Shown here: one piece after another, positions 55,305 to 64,000 of the stretch
How positions within the stretch are numbered: the first letter of the stretch is position 1
How the letters are laid out: each line of letters starts with the position of its first letter
From: Puccinia triticina
Lineage: Eukaryota > Basidiomycota > Pucciniomycetes > Pucciniales > Pucciniaceae
DNA length: 64,000 nucleotides
Assembly: GCF_026914185.1 (NCBI RefSeq)
Contig: NC_070572.1
Location: forward strand, 3,906,001-3,970,000
Reading direction: 5' to 3'
Position numbers and translations under genes: made by a program
Notes under the pieces: model-generated
What the model saw: only the letters and a program-made list of their open reading frames with translations
The model's database searches: none
What the model was told of the DNA's origin: nothing

Positions 55305-55597
55305 GGAGAGCAATTTGCACCAGTTTGTCCCCCCAGGGGATCCGGTTTTGTCCTACCCCCTCCCTGGAAGCCCACTAATTACTTGATTAGGGCCTTCCTG
55401 GACCACTCTAACAACAGGCCCACTTTTCCTCGTTGCTTTGGCACAGCTGGAGGGTCATCCATAGGGCCTTCGGGCCTTTGGGGATTTCAACGTGTACTGT
55501 GAGATTTGTAGGCTTTTTCTGCCATTTTGTGAGAAGACAACACCCCAAAACTTAGATCTAGAGGTCTATGATTTTGTGGATTTAAGAAAGTGGGATA
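55305..55597 (+). repeat. LTR-like dispersed repeat, copy A
   Basis: Shares about 290 bp with 62773-63070, including TATTTAAAGG (promoter-like), CAGGGGATCCGGTTTTGTCC, GCACAGCTGGAGGGTCATCC and CACCCCAAAACTTAGATCTA. The mix of a TATA-like and a terminator-like region suggests a solo LTR or LTR fragment; ends and target duplication were not established. Confidence 0.55.
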
Positions 55598-55814
55598 TTA
55601 AGCCCATAATTCATATGCATGGGCTTAATTTGTCCCGCGTCTCAGATTTGATTTTGCGGGCGAGGTTGCACAGTAATATGCCCCTCGCAACTGTACATGT
55701 GTATCCAGCTTGACAAGAGGAATCCTCCCAGCAAGCTGAATTTTTCCAGCTTGCTTGGAGAGCTCCACCTCTGAGCTGGATCTACCAGGTCCCGGTCTTG
55801 GATCCTCCCGGGGG

Positions 55815-56480
55815 GTGGGAGGTACCCGGGTACCTCACCACTTTCCAGCCAAAACCAAGTACCTAGTACCACACCCGGCACTGCTACGTGGGTGTGTGGC
55901 GGGTGCAAGGGGTACCTGCCAAGTGGTGCAGGGTACCCCCCAACAGGTACCCAATGTTCATCTCTACACTATTTTCCTAGGAGTGTGCCACTCAGTAAAA
56001 CAAGCAAGAAAAACATCAGACAAAGGCAAATGAGCAAGTGTGAGCTTCCACCCTTTTGGTGGGAGGAAAACTTTGAATTGTAATCACAAGCTTTCCTCAC
56101 AACTTTGAGGATTTCTAGTCAGGGTTTCTTGAAGAGCTACATGAAGCTGTTCATCCTAGTCTACCCAACCTCTGAAGGAGTAAATAATCTTGTTATTTTA
56201 TAATGATCCTTATAAAATCACAGTTTGAATTTTTTTTACACGGGCACAAGTCACTTGAAGAAAAATTCATGCAAGTGCCACCAGTTTAGAGATGGCATAT
56301 GGCACCCAGGTACCCGTGGCGGGTGCGGGTACCCCCCTGTTTTTTCACAAATTCCTCACACCCGCACCCGCACCCGGCACCCGCCATGGGAGGTACCCGG
56401 GTGCAGAGGGGGAGGTACCCGGGTGCCAGGCACAGGTACCCGGGTGCCAGGCACAGGTACCCGGGGTACCCGGGCTTACT
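55815..56480. repeat. GGTACCCGGG-rich repeat region
   Basis: Scattered to clustered copies of GGTACCCGGGTGCC and CACCCGCACC; the densest block is at 56390-56475. The same units recur at 56985-57055 and 58052-58070. Confidence 0.75.
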
Positions 56481-56486
56481 AGGCTT

Positions 56487-56965
56487 GAGAGGTTGTATCC
56501 TTCTTCGATGGCCGGCTGGTTGGTCATTGAGAGGTTGTAGCCTCTTCAATGGCCGGCTAACCAGTCATCAAAAGGTTTTATCTTCCTTGATGAACGGCTA
56601 ACTGGTCATCAAAAGGTTGTGTCCTCCTTGATGACCGGCTAACCGGTCATCAAAAGGTTTTGTCCTCTTTGATGACCGGCTGACCGGTCATCAAGAGGTT
56701 GTTGCCTTTTTGATGGCCGGCTGACCGGTCACCCAGAGGTTACAGCCTCTTCCATGGCCGGCTGACCGGTCATCAAAAGGTTTTGTCCTCCTCAATGACC
56801 GGCTAACTGGTCATTGAAAGGTTGTGTCCTCCTTGATGACCGGCTAACCAGTCATCAAAAGGTTTTGTCCTCCTTGATGGCCGGCTGACCGGTCATTGAG
56901 AGGTTGTCTCCTCTTCAATGGCCGGCTGACCGGTCATCAACAGATTGTCTCCTCTCTGATGGCCA
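56487..56965. repeat. 42-bp minisatellite with palindromic core
   Basis: About eleven tandem units of 41-42 bp. Each contains AGGTTNTNNCCTCCTTGATG followed by the palindromic GACCGGCTAACCGGTC and ATCA. Units differ by scattered substitutions, so the array is old or diversified. No coding sense is seen. Confidence 0.85.
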
Positions 56966-57099
56966 GCGGCCCGGCTGACTGGCGGGTACCCGTCCAGGTA
57001 CCCGCCGTCCTCCCCACCAGATTTCTGGACACCCGCACCCGCCGGCGGGTACCTGTGGGGCCCAACGGTGTGGTAAGCCAATCCTGATCTACCCAGAAA

Positions 57100-58770
57100 G
57101 CCAGCAACCATCAATCACAAGGCTGTCACACCTCAAGACTAAATCCCATACCTCTGGCCCCCTTGTCAGAAAAGCCCAAGGCCCTCAACATACCCTGGAT
57201 AATAGTATTCCCTCTTCCAACACTCTTCCTCTCTTGGATAAACCCTTTCCCTAGTCTCAAACATCTACCCAGATCACATGTTACCCCCTTCTTCTAGTTT
57301 TTCCTTAGAACTATGTGCTCAAATATGTATAAGCACCCTTGAAACCCTTCACCCTCCAAACCCAACATGATACACATCATACTAGACATAGCCCCAAACC
57401 CCACATAGATTATTACTTCCTGAAACACTTCCTGAAACACCTTACTCCTCCTATCTTAGATCCCTAGATTACTTCTTCCTGAAACACTTCCTGAAACTCC
57501 TAACTCCTCCTATCTTAGATCATAGAATATTCTACCCCTGTTATGTCTCACATATCCCCTCCTCCAACTAGGAATATTGCACCATAGCCCCCAGAAGATG
57601 GCATCATCCCCACCCACTATTACACCATCATGTGACTCCTTGAACCACTACTCTGACCACATGGCTGTTTCATCCTATAGAAGTAGAATGTTCTATGCTT
57701 CCCTGCAGGTTATCCTTGTTTCCTCATGGCTCCTCTTTCTTGTGCATATAAACTGGGTTGTTTTCCTCTTCATTTTTTCCCCATCAGATCCTGTCAAAGT
57801 AATTCAGATCACTGGTCACCTATCATTAGCCTTGCTTATGCCAATAAATCAGATTGGACAAGCTTGTTATCTGTGTACAAAATATTAGATTAGTAGAAAA
57901 GTAACCCTCAAGACATACCTCAAGAATCCTCTATAGCCACACCTTTCCATAAGAGTCCACACTCTTATATCTTTTTCTTGTTCCCAGAGAGGCAGCCCAT
58001 TAAAGCACCATTCCCTCTCCAGCTCTATTCATCCCAAGAGTAGTTCCACAACGGGTACCGGGTACCCTGAAACGAGTACCCGTTTGCCATCTCTACACCA
58101 GTTGACCTGTGAAATACTACTGTGTAAATTCCATTTTAGCTCTGCTCAAGCAAACCTAAGTTTTTTTGCACAGTCACTGTGCATTGAAGGTTGGCCAAAA
58201 ATTGTCCAAATTTCCTTTTGAACCCATGTATCCCCTCACCCTGGTACACCTCTGATTTCCTCACAGCCTCTGGCACCTTTAGAATCAAAATTTGTTTCTA
58301 CATATTATCATGTTTTGAAAATAACAGCTACCCCCATCCCTTGGAAAAAAATTGTGTGTAAAAAATCCACCTGAGAGTCTATATCCGGTCCAATGTTCCC
58401 AAGATAGCCTGCCCGGCCTAAACACATGAAAATAAGATTTGACATACCTCCAGTGGTAATTCTGTATTGACAAAGGACCTGCAATTCTTAATTCAATACT
58501 GAACAAACCCGTGAGAGTGTGTCCAACCTTGACCTTTGGATAATCCAATGGCTTCATTGCATTGCTCAAGACAACCCCTCACAGGAATGGCCGCTGAGCA
58601 GTGAGTTTGTGAAAAACTTGATTGAAAAAATATGTACAAGCTGAGAATCAGGGCTACAAAGTGGCATAGGAGGCTTTGAATTTTATGCTGAGAGAAATGA
58701 TTACATACAAGAGCTGTAAACACAAAAATCATGATTTTCTGTGGAAATGTCTCTCAGCCTCAGGCAAAGA
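57100..58770. other. Unrecognised region, 1.7 kb
   Basis: C/T-rich up to 58000 with a local duplication of CTTCCTGAAACACTTCCTGAAA (57418-57500), then AT-rich. No gene was supported. Confidence 0.4.
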
Positions 58771-58777
58771 GTGGGAC

Positions 58778-59013
58778 TTAAGTCCTAAGCCTCTCCTTCG
58801 GAGACGCTTCGCGCCTTCTTGGAGAGGTTAAGCTTGCTGAAGAATACGGCCGCGCGGTCGTGGCGCCATGGCCTTGTTGAATTTGCCCTGCGGTGTTGCG
58901 GCTGTAGTTGCTTGTCTGCAACCAGGGGTTGTTTGTCCTTGTGTTTCTGTTTGAGGTGCCCTTACAAGGCATACTCTCTCTTGTAGGGGTTTTTCCCCCC
59001 AGTTCCTTTTCAT
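58778..59013 (-). other. Possible retroelement fragment with a hairpin
   Basis: An 8-bp hairpin arm pair CCTCTCCT/GGAGAGG spans 58790-58828. The minus strand above it has two overlapping short frames rich in Arg, Gln and Thr. A gag remnant is possible but unproven. Confidence 0.25.
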
Positions 59014-59337
59014 GTTCAGGCCAATTGCCAGTTACGTCTCATCTTGTGCGTGTGTCGATTCCATTGAGCCTCTGCATCCTGAAAAGCCCCGCTTCAGATC
59101 CAGAAATATCCGCCCATATCCGCAGGTTTCGGAACCTCGGGTTTCAGATATCTGGCTTGATCCGTGGTCCCTCGACAGATATCCCGGATTATGTACCGGA
59201 TATCCCAGGCGGGATACTGGCTAAGTGCATGTCGCGTGGTCCTTCGATCGAGAGCCATCGCATTCGCGCCGCCATCAATTCGTCGCGTCCACCACCCACC
59301 AGCCGGCAATCACCGTACACACCGGGACAAGAGCAGG

Positions 59338-60221
59338 ATGGCGTTGCCAAGATTCCAGAGGATGACGATCGAGCCGAAGGAGACAGTGCTGATGATGATC
59401 AAGATGGAGAAGATGGAGTTCATCCCGAACCGGAAGATCGCTAAGTTTAGGAACTTGGATTCGGAGATGATATTTGAAGACTTACGACCGCTGAAAGTGA
59501 CCACCTTGCCGGTCTGGTTGATCATCGAATTGAAGCTGAAGAAATTGGGCAAAGTCGTCCTGCCCGCTTGGTTATCGTTGCTCGAATTAAAGAAACTCCT
59601 TCACTTCGAAGTCAATTCTCCGCAACTCTCGGAATTACCCTACTTCTGGTTCGAGCTCTCGAAATTGTTGATCGAAATGTTGAGTCTGGTTTCTTACCCT
59701 CCCAAGTTTCCAAACAAATATTGGGGATTTATTGAATTCAATCAATTGTCCATTCCTTTAGTGCGGCTGAGGACATCGATTCGTTGGAAGAGGTCAAGAA
59801 GACCCTGAAGGACTTGAAGGAAGTACGACAGAACAAGCTACGATCCAGTTTGAAATACAATCTGAGCAACCAGAGCCAACAAGCTCAACAGAGCCGGGAC
59901 TACAACTTCAAGAACTTTCTCAACCATCTCGAGATCCCGAACCTGTCCCACTTCGAATTGAACGAAATCCGGTCCACCCTGACAATTTTGAACTCGAAGT
60001 TACAGAAATTCGACAACAGCAGTAATAACGATGAGTCCAATCAACAAGCTTCGACTAGTTTCTCAGGTTCTCATGCCCGACCTCAAGATTATTCCTCCCT
60101 CGACGCACAAACCCATTCCCAGTTCCAGTTCTATTCCGAACCTAATCAACCTCCACACCAGCCCCCACAAGGTCAACCCTCAACAACAAACCAGCTGGGA
60201 GGCCTACAAGAGGATATTTGA
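59338..60221 (+). CDS. PSF2: GINS complex subunit PSF2
   Basis: GINS (Sld5-Psf1-Psf2-Psf3) is part of the CMG replicative helicase. Two exons, 59338-59678 and 59762-60221, joined by an 83-nt intron (GTTGAG...TTTAG), give 266 aa. The start MALPRFQRMTIEPKE fits the conserved PSF2 N-terminus. PVWLIIELKLKKLGKVVLPA and YFWFELSKLLIE correspond to the conserved VPLW..LK and Y.E.A..LL blocks. The splice then yields AAEDIDSLEEVKKTLKDL, VRQNKLR and, near the end, LSHFELNEIRSTLTILNSKL. The C-terminus has a Gln/Ser/Pro-rich extension of about 60 residues. Relative to typical PSF2 the second block is diverged. It is an intact housekeeping gene inside repeat-rich DNA. Confidence 0.85.
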
Positions 60222-61415
60222 AATAAATAGAAAGTTAATCAAGGTGCTTATTATTTTTGGTTCAAATGATCAAATAAAGCAGAACACATGATAAATTGTC
60301 TGAAAAATACGTCCAGGGTCCAAAGTTTTATCACCTTTCACATCTGATTTCCACTCACCTGTATTGGCTTGAGAAGAATAATGAACTGTCAGTTTTGACA
60401 TTTTCTTTTAATCCTAGCCAATAGTTGTTGAGTTAAACTGGATAATTAATGTCTTATTTTTGCACTAACTAGGCCAGCTAGATTTTCTGAAATGCTTGAA
60501 TCAGGATTATCCCTTGAAGATATTACAGAAGAATTGAAGCCAAAGTTCTACAAAATGTATGCCTCTTTTTTGAAACACTGTGGAATTTATCTCAGGCAGC
60601 CATGGTTTCAGAATATAGAACTGACAGACAGAAAAATAGGCATCTAGTTCAATTTCTCGAATTGATAAAATTTGTGTCCCAGGAGCAAAAATCTTGGTTT
60701 CAAAATTATGCATCAAAGAAAACTGTCTCATTTGGTAAGTACTAGAGGCCAAAGCGGCTACACCGCTGCAGGGCATAGCCCCCTTTCCCCCTACTCACCC
60801 CTGGTGAGCCAGTACATTCCCCCAAAGGCAGAAAGCTTCCTGCTCCATTCATGCGGGCCCCCTCAATCCAAATGGCAGCTGCATTCCCAACATGGCCTCA
60901 AAAGATATGTGGAATTCTCTGGGAAATGATATTTGTGGAAGGCGCTTGGGCGGCTATAGTATTGCTGACAAGTGTCACTTGAAATGTCAGTGGCAGTTAT
61001 TACTATGTATGCTGCAGCATAAACAGATATAAGACATGTAAAAGCTAACCATTTAGCTTGACTGCAATCAATAAAATTATGTAGTCAGGAATGATCAATC
61101 CTGCAAATTGTGCTAATTGGATTTATCAATGCTATCTGGTGTTTTGATTGTCATTGTTGAACTGACCCAAGAACCACGCCCAACGGCCAATTATGTTGTC
61201 CCCGTATTACATTGTGAGGATTAATGATAAACGTGCTCAACACCTCAGTTTGCGGATCCTATTGTAGGCCGCGCTAGTGGTAGAAAAAGTTGAGCCGCCG
61301 TGAAAGATGTTGAACATCGCCACTCACTTTGATAACATGTGGTAACGTCAACCAATAGTTAAATTGTCCGTCGCTGCAGGTTTGGAGGCGAGCTATATTT
61401 ATGAAAGTTCCCACG
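60222..61415. other. Unrecognised AT-rich region, 1.2 kb
   Basis: Contains a short coding-like fragment near 60492-60646 (SGLSLEDITEELKPKFYKM) without start or context. It also holds the second copy of ACTAGAGGCCAAAGCGGCTA at about 60742. Otherwise nothing recognised. Confidence 0.35.
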
Positions 61416-61419
61416 GCAT

Positions 61420-61920
61420 TTACAAGCAAGTATGCCGATGAGCTGCGGGACCTTGATCCTTGTATTGCTGCCAACACGGCAGTGTAGAATCAGAGTTCAC
61501 CGAGTCATTGGTGGGTGCGGGCTTGACGGGGTTGGAGAAAGTGCTAGCCATTGCGGGAACGTCTGGGGCGGAGGTGATCATATGGTGGAGAGAGCCGTTC
61601 TGGAGTAGAGGGGATTGCTGGGCGAGTTGACGCCTTGCTTCTGCTTGGCTGAGCCGTTTGCTGGCTTGTTGCTTGGCTCCTACTGGCTAACCGGCGCGCT
61701 GTAGGTGTGATGTGGCTCGGTCGAGCTTCGTGCCGTTGGCTCCGTCTTGAGCATTTGTTTCCAACGGCTTAGTAGTGGGGGTGATACGGCCAGAAGGACT
61801 TTGAAGTTTTGACCCATGAAGTGGGACTTGTTTTGGATGTGTTTGTGTTTTGGATATTCCTTTGGAATTATTATTATGCAGTTGGGTCGCTGGTTTGGAA
61901 CCAGATTGGCTTGAGGGCAT
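61420..61920 (-). pseudogene. Uncharacterised 167-codon frame with one stop
   Basis: From ATG 61920 (MPSSQSGSKPATQLHNNN) to TAA 61420 the frame is open except for a TAG at 61687. The composition is Ser/Gln/Pro/Thr-rich, resembling a disordered or gag-like N-terminal region (ASKRLSQAEARRQLAQQSP). No domain was recognised. Confidence 0.35.
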
Positions 61921-62461
61921 CTGAAGTGCCAGTCAGTTTTTTGTAATAATTGGTCAAGAAGCTTGTTCACTCACCAGTTGGGCTTTTCCGCCTTGTGTCC
62001 ATGGCCTGCTTGTCAGGTGGCTTATTGATTTGCCAACTTGGCAAAAATAGTAAGACATTGGTACAGACTGAGACCACACCACACAAAGTCGAGCAACCAG
62101 CTTGAGCAAGAAACATGTCAACCGCAAAGGCAGAATTGCCCACCAAGCTACTGGTTGAGAAACACATTGAATATATCCAGTCAATTGATCAAGTTGAGCA
62201 ACACCAATCACCCATTCACCAATTCTGACTGACTGACAACATCTGCTACAGAACCGGAATAGCTTGGTGTATCATCTCACGGAGCATCTATGGATGAATG
62301 GTGTCTATTGGGATCTCGCCTCAACTGTCCGAGCGGATTACCGAGGCAGGAGATGATTGACTGGGTGATGAGCTGCTGGGGCCAGAATTGGGTGGGAGCT
62401 TTCTACCAGCCACGATCACATGATCACGCAATCCACTCTTTCCAACAAGCCTGGTTGTAAC

Positions 62462-62725
62462 TGATCTATTTCTCGCTTGTGAGCCTGACGTGGGGTCTGG
62501 ACAAAATGGGGATGGCATCACAAGGGTCAAGGTGGAAACGGTCGGCGGAGGGAAAGTAACAGCAGCGTGGCGGCCATTGATATCAGCCACTTGATCCATT
62601 TCTCGCTTGTGAGCCTGAGGTGGGGTCTGGACAAAATGAGGATGGCATCACAACGGTCAAGGTGGAAACAGCCGGCGGAGGGAAAGTAACAGCAGCGTGG
62701 CGGCCATATATATCAGCCACTGAGA
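62462..62725. repeat. 130-bp tandem duplication
   Basis: Two adjacent copies beginning ATTTCTCGCTTGTGAGCCTG at 62468 and 62598, with few differences. They lie just upstream of LTR-like copy B, where promoter-region duplications are common. Confidence 0.8.
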
Positions 62726-62772
62726 CACGTCAAACGGGATACTATGGTGAGGCAAGTGGCTGGCCTGTTGGG

Positions 62773-63084
62773 TATTTAAAGGGGGGAAGCATTAAGCTCG
62801 ATAGCACCCCAGGGGATCCGGTTTTGTCCTACCCCTTCCCTGGGAGCCCCATAACCACTTGGTTAGGCCCTCCCTGGACACCTTTAACAACCGGCCCACT
62901 TTTGCTTGTTGCTACGGCACAGCTGGAGGGTCATCCATAGGGCCTTTGGGCCTTTGGGGATTTTCAACATGTGCTGTGAGATGAATGTGACTTTTTTTGT
63001 TGCATTTTTTGAGAAATAAACACCCCAAAACTTAGATCTAGGGGTCTAGGATTTTATGGATTTAAGAAAGTGGGATGATATAAA
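62773..63084 (+). repeat. LTR-like dispersed repeat, copy B
   Basis: Second copy of the 55305-55597 repeat, same orientation, with TATTTAAAGG at its start and the shared AAGAAAGTGGGAT end. The spacing of 7.5 kb and the intact PSF2 gene between argue against one element with two LTRs. Confidence 0.55.
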
Positions 63085-63673
63085 TTACTTTGAAGAATTG
63101 TACAGAGAATGGATAAAAAGCCAAAAAAAAGACCTCCTAACAGGTCTGTCAGACAGAAAAATTCAAATTATTAATCTCAGAAATAAGTATGTGAAACTGA
63201 ATGTGGGCTCTTTTAGATAAATCCATTCAAATGCCAAAAGATGAAGAGGGGAATATCCCAAGAGATGGCCCAATTGATAACTCAAGTGCTAGAAAATCTA
63301 CTTGGTGGCAGAAAATTGTTGAAGCATGGCACAAGCTTTCTCAAAAGATTAAGAAATCTTGTCAACTACAATCCCATTCATAAAAGATAGTGGAAGACTT
63401 CCCTTTGGCTCTGTAGCCCCCCACATATCTAGATCTGCAGCCTGTAATGTGGATTTTTGGAGAAAAATCTAGTCACAGAGGCTGCAGATCTGACTCTGTA
63501 GCCCCCTACAGATTTGAAGGGCAGTCTCCCAGTAGTCCAGAAATTTGTTTTTTCTTTTCTGTCTCATATTTCATTTTATCAAGAAAGATGTCCTAGTTTA
63601 TTAAAACCCCAGATTCACCAAGAAAAAAGTCAAGGGCTTCCCCCACCTATCACTAAAAAGCTCAACAAAATTT

Positions 63674-64000
63674 AGGCCCTGTTTGGCAGCAGTTATGTTA
63701 TGTGATAACAACGATGGGCCACTACGCTACGCTACGCTACGGGCCAATATCCGTTAGTGTATCCGTGGTTATTTGGCGAGACAAATGGGGTATTGTTATC
63801 CCCAATTATAGCCCAATACACTAATAGTTAGTGTATCCAAAGTTTCTCATTGAAGATCTTGGGTATTGTTATCCAGAATACACTCAAAATACACTAACAG
63901 GTAGTGCATTTCTTTTGGATAACCAACATTTCCCTGAAAGTTAGTGTATCAGAGTTAGGATAACAATCTTCTGCACTACAGTATCTGTTATTTCATGGTT
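63674..64000. mobile_element. Left part of a Tourist-like element, cut by the window end
   Basis: TTA followed by GGCCCTGTTTGGCAGCAG resembles a PIF/Harbinger-type end with its target site. The interior repeats GTTAGTGTAT, CACTAAC and GCTACGCTAC. The right end lies outside the window. Confidence 0.45.

Noticed and set aside
57577..57888. Small membrane-protein frame
   Set aside because: Hydrophobicity arises from T-rich sequence; no conserved motif or context.
55305..63084. A complete LTR retrotransposon with copies A and B as its LTRs
   Set aside because: The intervening DNA has no gag-pol and contains an intact PSF2 gene; no primer-binding site was seen after copy A.

Overview
The window looks like nuclear DNA of a basidiomycete fungus, most probably a rust (Pucciniales, Puccinia-like). 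The evidence is many short GT-AG introns (about 60-100 nt), fungal-type PAM16, MIC60 and PSF2 genes, a secreted effector-like protein, and basidiomycete-style Tnp2 transposons. No database search was possible; family names rest on motifs read by eye, and exon joins rest on splice signals plus reading-phase agreement.

Layout. (1) 1-12.2 kb is a gene-dense, GC-richer, repeat-poor block: PAM16 (230-818,+), a single-pass membrane protein with a long Ser/Pro-rich tail (3265-6966,+), MIC60 (7635-9697,-) and an O-fucosyltransferase-like type II membrane protein (10028-12160,+). MIC60 and the transferase diverge from a 330-bp promoter interval holding a 14-bp minisatellite. PAM16 and MIC60 are both nuclear genes for mitochondrial inner-membrane machinery. 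(2) 12.6-22.5 kb is AT-rich and repeat-rich: a Tourist-like foldback element, a decayed Tc1/mariner-like element, a candidate secreted effector (17107-19035) with a broken partial paralogue just downstream, and a 623-bp TRIM-like retroelement whose LTRs carry a tRNA-like sequence. (3) 22.6-49.4 kb is a nested transposon island: a SNF2-type helicase with one internal stop, uncharacterised multi-exon genes, and a Tnp2 (CACTA) transposase split by a 9.8-kb element. That inner element has CACTA-type ends, a DDE transposase and a ubiquitin-specific-protease-like domain. Five copies of a 38-bp palindrome occur only in this island. (4) 49.4-64 kb is mostly unrecognised AT-rich DNA with a decayed ISH1-domain gene, minisatellites, LTR-like repeats and one intact housekeeping gene, the GINS subunit PSF2 (59338-60221,+).

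Strongest leads: the tRNA-bearing TRIM at 19842-20464; the transposon-encoded deubiquitinase-like protein at 32732-34741, analogous to the Ulp1-type proteases of some plant Mutator-like elements; the five 38-bp palindromes; and the effector gene with its decayed paralogue. Many mobile-element genes are broken by single nonsense codons, several compatible with C-to-T change.
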